Shown piece after piece: positions 7,819-16,926 of a stretch of DNA of 64,000 nt. Each line of letters opens with the position of its first letter. Within the stretch, counting starts at the first letter, position 1. The translations under genes were made by a program, and so were the position numbers. Source of the DNA: Luteococcus sp048595755 (GTDB lineage Bacteria > Actinomycetota > Actinomycetes > Propionibacteriales > Propionibacteriaceae); assembly GCF_048595755.1 (NCBI RefSeq), contig NZ_CP184360.1:124001-188000 (forward strand), given 5' to 3'. Under the pieces are notes generated by a model. It made no database searches. It was given only the letters and a program-made list of their open reading frames with translations, and had not been told where the DNA came from.

Positions 7819-8548
7819 GGGCAAGGTCTTCGTCGTGACGGCGGCCAGTTCCGGTCTGGGGCTGGCCACTGCCCGTGAGCTGGTGGCCGAGGGGGCCAAG
7901 GTGGTGCTGGTGGCCCGCACCCAGGAGCGATTGGAGGCTGTTGGCAAGGAGCTGGGGGCGCTGACCCTGGCCGCCGATCTGGCCGATCCACGGACACCGC
8001 AGCGTGCCGTTGCCCTGGCCGTTGAGGAGTACGGCCGCATCGATGGCGCCTTCGTGAGCGTCGGAGGCCCGCCCAAGGGCACCGTGCTGGAGACCAGCGA
8101 CGAGACCTGGCAGTCGGCCTTCGAGATGGTCTTCCTGCCTGCCATGCGGATGGCTCGCGAGGTCTTCGCCGCCAATCCGGCCGCCCGGATCGGTTACGTG
8201 CTGTCGGTCTCGGCCAAGTCCCCGCTGCCCCAGATGGCGCCCAGCAATGGGCTGCGCCCGGGGCTGGCGATGTTGGTGAAGCAGCTGGCCGACGAGGTGG
8301 GTCCCCAGGGCGGCAGGGCCTTCGCCATCTCCCCCGGCATGATCGCCACCGCGCGCATGGACCACCTCTACTCCCAGGCAGATGACCCTGCCGCGGCCCG
8401 CGCACAGGACGAGGAGAACATTCCGCTGGGGCGCCTCGGTGAGCCCGAGGAATTCGGCCGCACCGCCTGCTTCCTGCTCTCGGATGCGGCCTCCTATGTC
8501 TCGGGCAGCGTGATCGCCGTCGACGGCGGGATGCTGCGCGCCCTGTGA
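7802..8548 (+). CDS. SDR-fold oxidoreductase with altered catalytic motif
   Basis: 248 residues with a Rossmann fold: TAASSGLG loop near residue 13 and the C-terminal GSVIAVDGGM. The catalytic serine region is present (S135/S137), but the canonical YxxxK is replaced by S148-N-G-L-R152. This SNxxR variant occurs in a recognised side branch of the SDR superfamily. Cofactor binding is probable, whereas classic Tyr-Lys catalysis is not. Loss of activity or a changed mechanism are both possible. The ATG at 7802 overlaps the SURF1 gene by 17 bases and the stop overlaps the next start (GTGA) by four, so the three genes appear translationally coupled. Confidence 0.85.
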   Translation: MQLGHEGKVFVVTAASSGLGLATARELVAEGAKVVLVARTQERLEAVGKELGALTLAADLADPRTPQRAVALAVEEYGRIDGAFVSVGGPPKGTVLETSDETWQSAFEMVFLPAMRMAREVFAANPAARIGYVLSVSAKSPLPQMAPSNGLRPGLAMLVKQLADEVGPQGGRAFAISPGMIATARMDHLYSQADDPAAARAQDEENIPLGRLGEPEEFGRTACFLLSDAASYVSGSVIAVDGGMLRAL

Positions 8549-9366
8549 CCGAAAGACACATGGCGCTTGATGCCGCCCTGGGGCTGTTGGCCTGCCCCAC
8601 TTGTGCGGCCCGGTTGAGTCGTGACGGGGGCAGCCTGTTGTGCCAGCAGGGCCACCGCTTCGACATCGCCCGCCAGGGCCACGTGAACCTGCTGGGTCGT
8701 GCGGCTCCCGCCAATGCCGACACCGCCCAGATGGTCGCCGCCCGGGCGCGTTTCCTCGGCGCCGGGCACTACCAGCCGATCGTCGAGGCCCTTCGGTCAC
8801 GGGTGCGGCAGGCCTCGCGGATCGTCGAGGTGGGGGCTGGCACCGGTCACTACCTGGCCGGGGTCTTGGACTCCCAACCCGACGCGGTCGGGCTGGCAAC
8901 CGATGTCTCGCCCTTAGCTGCCCGTCGTGCCGCGAAGGCGCATGACCGGATGGGGTCGGTGGTGGCCGACACGTGGGCGGGGCTGCCCATCCGCTCCGGC
9001 GCTGCCGACGTGCTGCTGTGCGTCTTCGCGCCGCGCAATCCGACGGAATTCGCCCGGATCTGCCGCCAAGGATCGCTGCTGCTGGTGGTCACCCCCAATG
9101 ACGGGCACCTGGCGCAGGCACGTGAACGCCTCGGACTGTTGGGCATCCAGGACGACAAGCTGGCCAAGCTGAACCGCTCCCTGTCAGGTGCCTTCGAGGC
9201 GATCTGGAGCCAACGGATCCGCTGGACGATGGAGCTGGACGCGGCTGCGGTGACGGACCTGGTGCAGATGGGCCCCAATGCCTTCCACGAGCACGGCCAG
9301 GCCGCCGAGCCCCTGACCGTCGACGCGGACGTGCAGCTCAGCGTCTTCCGGCGCCCCATCTGCTGA
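8545..9366 (+). CDS. RlmA-like 23S rRNA (guanine-N1) methyltransferase
   Basis: 273 residues. The N-terminus carries a zinc-ribbon pattern, CPTC at about residues 16-19 and CQQGHRFD about 20 residues later, followed by ARQGHVNLL, which is typical of RlmA/RrmA. A class I methyltransferase core follows with the SAM-binding motif VEVGAGTGHY (about residues 94-103). Members methylate N1 of G745 or G748 in 23S rRNA hairpin 35; the G748 type can confer tylosin resistance. Which base is used cannot be told from the sequence. The start GTG overlaps the preceding SDR stop, suggesting one transcript from SURF1 onward. Confidence 0.87.
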   Translation: MTERHMALDAALGLLACPTCAARLSRDGGSLLCQQGHRFDIARQGHVNLLGRAAPANADTAQMVAARARFLGAGHYQPIVEALRSRVRQASRIVEVGAGTGHYLAGVLDSQPDAVGLATDVSPLAARRAAKAHDRMGSVVADTWAGLPIRSGAADVLLCVFAPRNPTEFARICRQGSLLLVVTPNDGHLAQARERLGLLGIQDDKLAKLNRSLSGAFEAIWSQRIRWTMELDAAAVTDLVQMGPNAFHEHGQAAEPLTVDADVQLSVFRRPIC

Positions 9367-9375
9367 GAGTGGGTC

Positions 9376-9654
9376 TTGGCCCCGCCTCGAGTAGCGTCGG
9401 GTGCCTACCTGGTGCTGGAGCAGTCCCCTGCGCTGATCGGCGAGCGACACCAGCGGCTGCAGCCCGGTTTGAACCACCTGGCCTTCACCGCCTCGTCCCG
9501 CGCCGAGCTGGATGGGATTCGACGTGATGCGCCCGCCCACGGGTGGCGCGAATTGTTCGCCGAGCAGTACCCCACGGCGGGCGGACCGGAACACATCGCA
9601 CTCTTCCTGGAGGACGCGCAGGGTTTCGAGGTGGAGGTCGTCGCCACCCACTGA
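9376..9654 (+). pseudogene. 5'-truncated glyoxalase/VOC-fold gene remnant
   Basis: The 92-residue frame reads from a weak TTG and shows only the second half of a vicinal-oxygen-chelate domain: YLVLEQSPAL, then RLQPGLNHLAFTA, and the closing GPEHIALFLEDAQGFEVEVVA with the conserved metal-ligand Glu near the end. The N-terminal beta-alpha-beta module with the first metal ligand is missing, and only nine bases separate this frame from the stop of the methyltransferase. This indicates an old 5' deletion. It abuts the stop of the frameshifted DeoR gene with no gap. If translated, the product is unlikely to fold as an active enzyme. Confidence 0.7.
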
Positions 9655-10412
9655 TCACCGCGCGATGTGGACTCGAACCCCGGCGGCGATGAAGTCGTCC
9701 AGCAGCTCCGGCGGCGCCTCCGGTGTGGTGACCAGGTCGTCGACGTCCTCGATGGAGCCGAAGCGGAAGGTGGAGGTGCGGGTCAGCTTGTCCCCCGTCG
9801 CGGCCAGCACGATCCGAGCGGAGGCGGCGATGATGGCCCGTTTGATCTGGGCGTCCTCGTGCGTGGTGACGGTGAGTCCCTGGGCCGGGTTCACCGAACA
9901 GGCCCCCATGACCGCGAGGTCGGCACGGAAATCCGCCAAGGCCGCCAAGGACGCGGCGCTGCCACTGGCAGGCTCGGGTACTGCGCCGGACCGCCGGGGG
10001 TGATGACCGCTGGGCCGGCCTCGGCACTCAGCTCCACGGCCGCCCGCAGTGACATGCACAGGGCCGTGACACGCCGCCCGACGAGAGCCCGGGCCACCAC
10101 GTCCATGGTCGAGCCATTGTCGAGGATGAGCGACATGTCGTCGCTGACCAGACCGCCGACCAGGCCTGCGATGGCCTGCTTGCCCTCGGCATTCTCTGCG
10201 GCGCGCAGTTCATAAGGCAGCGGGGCGCCACGCAGGTCCGTCGCCACGGCTCCCCCGTGGACCCGCCGCAACAACCCATGACCTTGGAGGTCGGCGAGGT
10301 CTCGCCGGATGGTCACGGGCGACGCCCCGGTCAGCTCGCTGAGGGCCTCGACCGAGACCAGTTGCCTCCCGAGCGCCTGGATGATCATTTTCTGGCGAGA
10401 TGATCGTTGCAC
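9655..10412 (-). pseudogene. DeoR family transcriptional regulator, frameshifted
   Basis: Read from GTG 10412, the first frame gives a DeoR-type winged helix (RQKMIIQAL, then GASPVTIRRDLADLQ and RRVHGGA) and the first half of the sugar-phosphate sensor domain. Homology then stops near 9975-10010 and continues in another frame (LADFRADLAVMGACSV to KLTRTSTFRFGS) down to the stop at 9655. The frame change corresponds to one missing base (or two extra). Joined, the two parts give about 250 residues, the normal family length. Such regulators repress sugar or nucleoside operons and respond to a phosphorylated intermediate. No intact target operon is adjacent. A sequencing error is the main alternative. 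Confidence 0.8.
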
Positions 10413-10427
10413 ATGATCATTTGATCA
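10381..10427. promoter_or_regulatory. Cluster of TGATCA-type motifs, putative DeoR operator
   Basis: TGATCATTTGATCA at 10414-10427 is two TGATCA half-sites separated by two bases, placed just upstream of the regulator's GTG start. Further TGATC copies lie at 10382-10387 and 10401-10405. The spacing and position suggest an autoregulatory operator between the regulator and the divergent small ORF. The assignment is inferred from symmetry and position. Confidence 0.45.
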
Positions 10428-10441
10428 CAGACTCTGAGGCC

Positions 10442-10546
10442 ATGACGAAATTCTGGAACAAGATCTGGTCCGCGCTGTCCACCAAGGGGCTGGCGGTGAC
10501 CGGCAAGGTGCTCTTCGGCGACGCGGACGAAGGCGCCAGCGCATGA
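10442..10546 (+). CDS. Small cationic peptide ORF of unknown function
   Basis: ATG 10442 to TGA 10546 encodes 34 residues beginning MTKFWNKIWSALSTKG and ending GDADEGASA. The first 26 residues are hydrophobic and basic with Trp at positions 5 and 9, and could form an amphipathic helix. The last nine are acidic. GAGG lies just before the start codon. It is read divergently from the frameshifted DeoR gene, next to the TGATCA cluster. It may be a genuine small peptide, or the surviving 5' end of a gene deleted with its operon. Length and isolation keep confidence low. Confidence 0.35.
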   Translation: MTKFWNKIWSALSTKGLAVTGKVLFGDADEGASA

Positions 10547-10595
10547 ACCATACCGACCACGCCTGCCTTCCGCGTCGTCGCGGCCCAGCGGGGCC

Positions 10596-12455
10596 TCACT
10601 CGAACTGCGAGTGGTACAGCTGGGCGTAGGGGCCGTCGGCCGCCAGCAGTTCAGCATGGGTCCCGCGCTCGACGATGCGGCCGGCCTCCAGCACCAGGAT
10701 CTGGTCTGCGGCGCGCACCGTCGACAGGCGGTGGGCGATGACCACGGAGGTGCGATCGGTCATCGCGGCATCGAGCGCATGCTGCACCGCAACCTCGGAC
10801 TCACTGTCCAAGTGGGCCGTGGCTTCGTCGAGAACCACGATCGGCGGGGCCTTCAGCAACAGTCGCGCAATCGCGAAGCGCTGACGCTCACCGCCCGAGA
10901 GGCGGTAGCCGCGCTCCCCCACCATGGTGTCCAGCCCGTCGGGCAGTCGATCCACCAGGGGCAGGATCTGGGCAGCCGCCAGGGCGTCGCGCATCTGCTG
11001 CTCGGTGGCACCGGGGGCCCCGTAGGCCAGGTTGTTGCGGATGGTGTCGTGGAACATGTGCGCGTCCTGCGTCACGTAGCCCACCATCTCCTGCAAGGAG
11101 GCCTGGGTCAGCTCGCGCACGTCGTCGCCGCCGATCCGCACGGTGCCCTCGGTGACGTCGTAGAGCCGCGTGAGCAGGTTCGTGACCGTGGTCTTGCCGG
11201 CGCCCGATGGGCCCACCAGGGCGATCGTCTCGCCGGGTTCGGCGCGGAAACTCACCCCGTCGAGCACCTGCTGGTTGCGGCTCTCCTGACCGGGGGTCAC
11301 CGGTTCCAGCGACGGCAGCGAGACCAGCTCCGGGTCGGGGTAGGTGAAGCTGACGTCGTCGAACTCGATCGAGGCGCGGCCCGAGGCGGTGCGGGCATCC
11401 GGCGCGTCGGTGATCAGCGGCTTGAGGTCGAGCACCTCGAAGACACGCTCGAAGCTGACCAGGGCGCTCATCACGTCGACGCGCACATTGGTGAGCTGCA
11501 CCAGCGGGCCGTAGAGGCGCGCCAGCAGACCCGCCAGCGCGGTCAGGGTTCCCACCGTCAGGCTGCCCTTGATCGCCATCCAGCCGCCGGCACCGTAGAC
11601 CAGCGCCGTGGCCAAGGCGGCCACCAGGGTCATCGCCGTCATGAACAACCGCCCCACCATGGCGATGGTGACGCCCGTCTCACGCACCTGTGCGGCCTTG
11701 TCGGCGAACATGTCGTGCTCGTCGGCGGGCCGGCCGAAGAGCTTGACCAGCAGCGCACCGGAGACGGTGAAGCGCTCGGTCATCATGGCCGACATGTCGG
11801 CGTTGAGCTGCATCGAGTCACGCGTCAGGCCCGCGAGGCGGCCACCGACGATGCGTGCCGGAATCAGGAAGACCGGCAGCAGCACCAGCGAGGCCAAGGT
11901 CAACTGCCAACTCAGCGAGACCATGGCTGCCAGCACCAGCACCAGCGAGATGACATTGCTCAACACACTGGACAAGGTCGTGGTGAAGGCACGCTGGGCC
12001 CCGAGCACGTCCGACTGGAGGCGGCTCACCAGCTTTCCCGTGTGGGTACGGGAGAAGAAAGCCAGCGGCATCGAGCTGACGTGGTCGAAGACCTGCGTGC
12101 GCAGGTCATAGATGAGGCCCTCGCCCACGCGCGCCGAACACCAGCGCTGCAGGATGCCGAGTGCGGCCTCCAGGACGGCAAGCAAGGCAACGACGCCTGC
12201 CATCTTCCACACCAACGACGTGTCGCCCTTGAGCACACCGTCGTCGACGATCGTCTTGAACAGCAGCGGTGGCACCACGCCTGCGATGGCGCTCAGCACC
12301 ACGCACAGCAGGAATACCGCCAGCAGTCCCTTGTAGGGCCGGCCATAGCCAGCCACCCTTCGTACCGTTCCGGGGGCGAGATTGTGGTTCTTCACCTCGG
12401 GGTCCTTGCGCAGGCCCCCCATCATCCGGCCTCCGGGGCCACCCATCATGCTCAT
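10596..12455 (-). CDS. ABC exporter half-transporter (fused permease and ATPase)
   Basis: 619 residues from the ATG at 12455, which has GGGAG about six bases upstream. A Met/Gly-rich N-terminus leads into six membrane helices (about 40-330) and a C-terminal ABC ATPase with Walker A GPSGAGKTT, Q-loop VTQDAHMF, signature LSGGERQR, Walker B PIVVLDEATAHLD and switch IAHRLSTV. This is the MsbA/multidrug-exporter class that works as a homo- or heterodimer. No second half-transporter is adjacent, so a homodimer is likely. The upstream gene on the same strand is the lysine-tailed HTH protein, 34 bases away. The substrate cannot be inferred. Confidence 0.92.
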   Translation of the reverse strand: MSMMGGPGGRMMGGLRKDPEVKNHNLAPGTVRRVAGYGRPYKGLLAVFLLCVVLSAIAGVVPPLLFKTIVDDGVLKGDTSLVWKMAGVVALLAVLEAALGILQRWCSARVGEGLIYDLRTQVFDHVSSMPLAFFSRTHTGKLVSRLQSDVLGAQRAFTTTLSSVLSNVISLVLVLAAMVSLSWQLTLASLVLLPVFLIPARIVGGRLAGLTRDSMQLNADMSAMMTERFTVSGALLVKLFGRPADEHDMFADKAAQVRETGVTIAMVGRLFMTAMTLVAALATALVYGAGGWMAIKGSLTVGTLTALAGLLARLYGPLVQLTNVRVDVMSALVSFERVFEVLDLKPLITDAPDARTASGRASIEFDDVSFTYPDPELVSLPSLEPVTPGQESRNQQVLDGVSFRAEPGETIALVGPSGAGKTTVTNLLTRLYDVTEGTVRIGGDDVRELTQASLQEMVGYVTQDAHMFHDTIRNNLAYGAPGATEQQMRDALAAAQILPLVDRLPDGLDTMVGERGYRLSGGERQRFAIARLLLKAPPIVVLDEATAHLDSESEVAVQHALDAAMTDRTSVVIAHRLSTVRAADQILVLEAGRIVERGTHAELLAADGPYAQLYHSQFE

Positions 12456-12489
12456 CGTGGCTCCCGTCCGCCCGGCCTGTACGGCTGGG

Positions 12490-13278
12490 CTACTTGTCCT
12501 TGTTCTTCTTCTTGGACTTCTTGTCCTTCTTCGGCTTGGCAGGCTTGTCCTGCTTGGACTTCTCCTGCTTGGACTTGTCCTTCTTGCCGGAGGACGACTT
12601 GTCCTTCTTGACCTTCTTGGCCTTCGAATCAGGCTTGGTCTTCTGATCAGGCGTGGTCTTCTTCTCGGACTTGGGCTTCTCGGCCTTGCCGGAGGACGCC
12701 TGCTTCGCGGGCTTGTCGTCCTTCTTCGGCTTGGCGGGCTTCGCCTCGTCCTTGGCCGGCTTGTCACTCTTCGACGCGCCAGTCTTGTCCTTCTTGGACT
12801 TCTTGATCTTCGACGCTGCGGGCTTCTGGTCAACCGCGCTGGCCCGGGACTCCTTCACCGCCTTGACGGGGGTCACCGTCGTGACGGGGGTCTCCTGGGC
12901 TGGCTCCACTGCCGCGTCGTCCTCCTCAACCACGGCGGCGGTGGATCTATTCCCACTGCGGGCAGGCTTGGTCGGCGACGGGCGACCGGCCGTGCTCCTG
13001 CGAGCGCGACTTCCACCCCGTGCCACTCGGGCACGGGCGGCCCCGGCTTCTCCTCGGGTGGCGCCCCCGCGGCCTCGCAAGGTCACCCCGGCTTCCTTCA
13101 ACATCCCCTGCACCCAGCCATAGGAGCGGCCAAGATCATCGGCCATGGACCTGATGGCCTCGCCCTGGGCATAGCGTTCCGCCAGTTCCTTGCCCAGCGC
13201 AATGCGCTGGTCACCGACGATTCGCACGCCGGGCGCCAGTCGTGGCTTGCGCTGCCCTCCGCTTGTTGATTCCGTCAT
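12490..13278 (-). CDS. HTH protein with histone-H1-like lysine-rich tail
   Basis: 262 residues in two very different parts. Residues 1-75 form a conserved actinobacterial helix-turn-helix unit (RIVGDQRIALGKELAERY, then IRSMADDLGRSYGWVQ and TLRGRGGATRG). From about residue 140 to the end the chain is almost entirely Lys, Asp, Ser, Ala and Pro in KPAKPKKD- and KKDKSK-type repeats, like the tails of bacterial H1 homologues and mycobacterial HupB. The middle is Arg/Ala-rich. It is probably a DNA-binding, nucleoid-associated protein. Related proteins of this HTH type are, as I recall, usually short (about 60-80 residues), so the tail is the unusual part. It may be co-transcribed with the ABC exporter. 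Confidence 0.8.
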   Translation of the reverse strand: MTESTSGGQRKPRLAPGVRIVGDQRIALGKELAERYAQGEAIRSMADDLGRSYGWVQGMLKEAGVTLRGRGGATRGEAGAARARVARGGSRARRSTAGRPSPTKPARSGNRSTAAVVEEDDAAVEPAQETPVTTVTPVKAVKESRASAVDQKPAASKIKKSKKDKTGASKSDKPAKDEAKPAKPKKDDKPAKQASSGKAEKPKSEKKTTPDQKTKPDSKAKKVKKDKSSSGKKDKSKQEKSKQDKPAKPKKDKKSKKKNKDK

Positions 13279-13466
13279 GGCCCCGCTCCTTGTCTCGGTT
13301 CCACCGCTGCCCTGCCGGTGTGTCCAAGATCAAATCACGTCGGGCGACGAAAATCAGCAGCCGCTCCGGAATCCGCCCCGCCTCGGCAAAACAAGGACCA
13401 AGTGGGCTCCTCGGTGAGTTCGCATGATAGTTCTGGCCCTACAACCAAACACTCTTAGGAAATTGA

Positions 13467-14507
13467 ATGTCTCCTGTATCTCATGGCGCCTTGCGTCTTG
13501 CCGCCATCACGGCCTCTGGTCTTCTCGTCGGATCCTGCTTGGTCCAGCCTTCACAGGCACGCTCCCTGCCCTCGGTCTCCTTCCGGAGCTGTGCCCAAGC
13601 CAAGGCTGCTGGTTACAGCAACATGCGCGCCGGTGAGCCCGGTTATTCCAAGAACCTTGACCGCGACGGTGACGGTGTTGCCTGCGAGGATGCATCTGGT
13701 GATCCGGCTCCTGCCCCAGCCCCCAAGCCGAAGCCCACCACCACCGCCCAGCCCAAACCAATCGTCGAGAATCCCGTCTCCGCCGGGCGCATCTACTCCG
13801 TCGCCACGAATGGCACTTTGCAACTCGCCACCGGGACCCTGGGCAGCGGTATGAAGCCCCAAGGGCAGAAGGGCACGGGGTGGGGCGGCATGTCCTATCT
13901 TGCGCAGATCAACAGCCTCGTCGGGGACGGCAACCGCGACCTGCTGGCTCGTCGTGCCTACGACAATTCCCTGTGGTTGTACGCAACCACGACCAGCGGT
14001 GGCGCACAGACCTACGGCAAGGTTGGCCAGAACTGGGGCGGCATGGATCAGATTGTCCCGACCTTCAACCTTGGCGGGGGCAGCACGCAGTATGTCGTGG
14101 CCCGCCGCAAGAGTGACGGCGCCCTGTTCCGTTACGGCCTCACCCCCAAGGGCCTCACTTCGGCAGTGCAGATCGGTCGCAACTGGAATGGGATGCGTCA
14201 GATCGTCGGTGTCGGTGACTTCAACCGTGACGGGCGCGCCGACGTGCTCGGCCTGCGTCAGGACGGCCAACTCTGGTTCTACCAAGGAACCACCAAGGCC
14301 ACGCTCGGCGCAGGCAAGAAGGTCGGCCAAGGATGGAACAACTTCGATCTGGCCTTCTGCCCGGGTGACCTCAGCTCCGACCAGCGCTACGACCTCGTCG
14401 GCCGCCGAAACGACGGCCTCCTCTTCGGATACGAGAACCGCAACGGTTCCTGGGGCGTGGCCAAGCAGATCATGTCGGGAACCAACACCTACAAGCTGAT
14501 GGCCTGA
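13467..14507 (+). CDS. Secreted excalibur-domain protein with FG-GAP-like repeats
   Basis: 346 residues. A Sec-type signal peptide (about 1-31, ending near PSQARS) is followed by an excalibur calcium-binding domain with a Cys pair (SCAQAKAAGY to NLDRDGDGVACE, about residues 40-75). Next comes a Pro/Lys/Thr linker and four to five beta-propeller-like repeats with phrases such as VGVGDFNRDGRADVLG, GQLWFYQG and RRNDGLLFGYE. Similar repeat blocks occur in secreted actinobacterial hydrolases and surface proteins. No catalytic domain is visible. AGGAAATTGA precedes the ATG. It interrupts a neighbourhood otherwise made of cytoplasmic genes. Confidence 0.85.
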   Translation: MSPVSHGALRLAAITASGLLVGSCLVQPSQARSLPSVSFRSCAQAKAAGYSNMRAGEPGYSKNLDRDGDGVACEDASGDPAPAPAPKPKPTTTAQPKPIVENPVSAGRIYSVATNGTLQLATGTLGSGMKPQGQKGTGWGGMSYLAQINSLVGDGNRDLLARRAYDNSLWLYATTTSGGAQTYGKVGQNWGGMDQIVPTFNLGGGSTQYVVARRKSDGALFRYGLTPKGLTSAVQIGRNWNGMRQIVGVGDFNRDGRADVLGLRQDGQLWFYQGTTKATLGAGKKVGQGWNNFDLAFCPGDLSSDQRYDLVGRRNDGLLFGYENRNGSWGVAKQIMSGTNTYKLMA

Positions 14508-14510
14508 TCC

Positions 14511-14518
<8 letters not shown>
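14500..14518. terminator. Short hairpin containing both convergent stop codons
   Basis: TGGCCTGA (14500-14507) and TCAGGCCA (14511-14518) are perfectly complementary around a three-base loop. The stop codon of the secreted protein and the stop codon of the ABC-F gene both lie in the stem. The stem is only 8 bp, so termination strength is uncertain. Confidence 0.4.
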
Positions 14519-16109
<1,591 letters not shown>

Positions 16110-16164
16110 GTCGTCAAGTGTCCCATCCCGACCCCCAATGCCACTAAACCGCTAGCGTCGGGCC

Positions 16165-16731
16165 ATGACGACCCGTCGCCTGTTCACCGCGATCCTGCCG
16201 CCGCTGCGAGTGAGGCAGGAACTGCTCGCACAGCTGCCCGAAAGCCGTCGCGACGACGCAGGGCTGCGGTTGACCCAGCCCAGCTGGTGGCACGTGACGC
16301 TCACCTTCACCGGTTCGGTGCCCGAAGCGGCCCTGCCCCACTACCGCCGAGCACTGGCGGTGGCGGCCGACAGTCAGCCACCCTTTCCGCTCTCGATCGC
16401 TGGAGGGGACGCCTTCCCCAGATTGAGCTCGGGACGCCACGTGATGGCCCTGTTGGACGACCCCCTGGGTGGTCTACCGGCCTTGGCCCACGCGGGCCGT
16501 CAGGCAGCGCTCGATGCGCGGATCAGCGTCGAGGACCGGGCATACCGGCCGCACCTCACGGTGGGCCGCACCAACCGCCCCCGCGATCTTCGTGGCCAGG
16601 CCGGCTGGCTCCAGGGGTTGCGCACCGAGCCCTGGCAGGCGACTCAGATGGTGCTGGTGGAGACCCTCCTCGATCCCCGCGGAGGCCCTGCCGCACACCG
16701 AATCGTGGACCGTTGGGAGCTGGCAGGCTGA
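16165..16731 (+). CDS. thpR: RNA 2',3'-cyclic phosphodiesterase
   Basis: 188 residues of the 2H phosphoesterase fold. The two catalytic His-x-Thr motifs are HVT in WWHVTLTF (about residue 43) and HLT in YRPHLTVGR (about residue 131), spaced as in ThpR/LigT. The N-terminus MTTRRLFTAILPP also fits the family. The enzyme opens 2',3'-cyclic phosphate ends on RNA; it was first known as a tRNA 2'-5' ligase. It is read divergently from the ABC-F gene (55 bases between starts) and converges on the DUF59 gene at the end of the suf operon. No operon partner is visible. Confidence 0.88.
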   Translation: MTTRRLFTAILPPLRVRQELLAQLPESRRDDAGLRLTQPSWWHVTLTFTGSVPEAALPHYRRALAVAADSQPPFPLSIAGGDAFPRLSSGRHVMALLDDPLGGLPALAHAGRQAALDARISVEDRAYRPHLTVGRTNRPRDLRGQAGWLQGLRTEPWQATQMVLVETLLDPRGGPAAHRIVDRWELAG

Positions 16732-16848
16732 CGGCAGCGCCCCAGCCCAAGGCATGGCAGGCCATTGAAGAACCTCGCAAAGACCGACAGAATCCTTGTG
16801 TGGCAGGGTTTTCGGCCCACGAAGAGCGGTGCCGGGCCTGCACACACG

Positions 16849-16897
16849 CCAACGGCGGGCCGGAACCCCTGTGGGGGAGGTTCGGGCCCGCCGTTGG
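16849..16897. terminator. Bidirectional terminator between thpR and the suf operon
   Basis: Arms 16849-16867 and 16879-16897 (CCAACGGCGGGCC paired with GGCCCGCCGTTGG, continuing inward with one mismatch) form a long GC-rich stem. It lies just past the stop of the last suf-operon gene on the minus strand and downstream of thpR on the plus strand. Confidence 0.8.
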
Positions 16898-16926
16898 TCA
16901 TTCCCGCTCGGGAAATTGCGTCCGGG

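Noticed and set aside
10611..12611. A 666-codon plus-strand open frame opposite the ABC exporter
   Set aside because: It mirrors the exporter gene. The His/Gln/Arg-rich product is typical of antisense reading in GC-rich DNA.
12490..12850. AAG-rich stretch as a simple-sequence repeat or assembly artefact
   Set aside because: The frame stays open and encodes a consistent Lys/Asp/Pro/Ala tail with varied synonymous bases, so selection on the protein is more likely.
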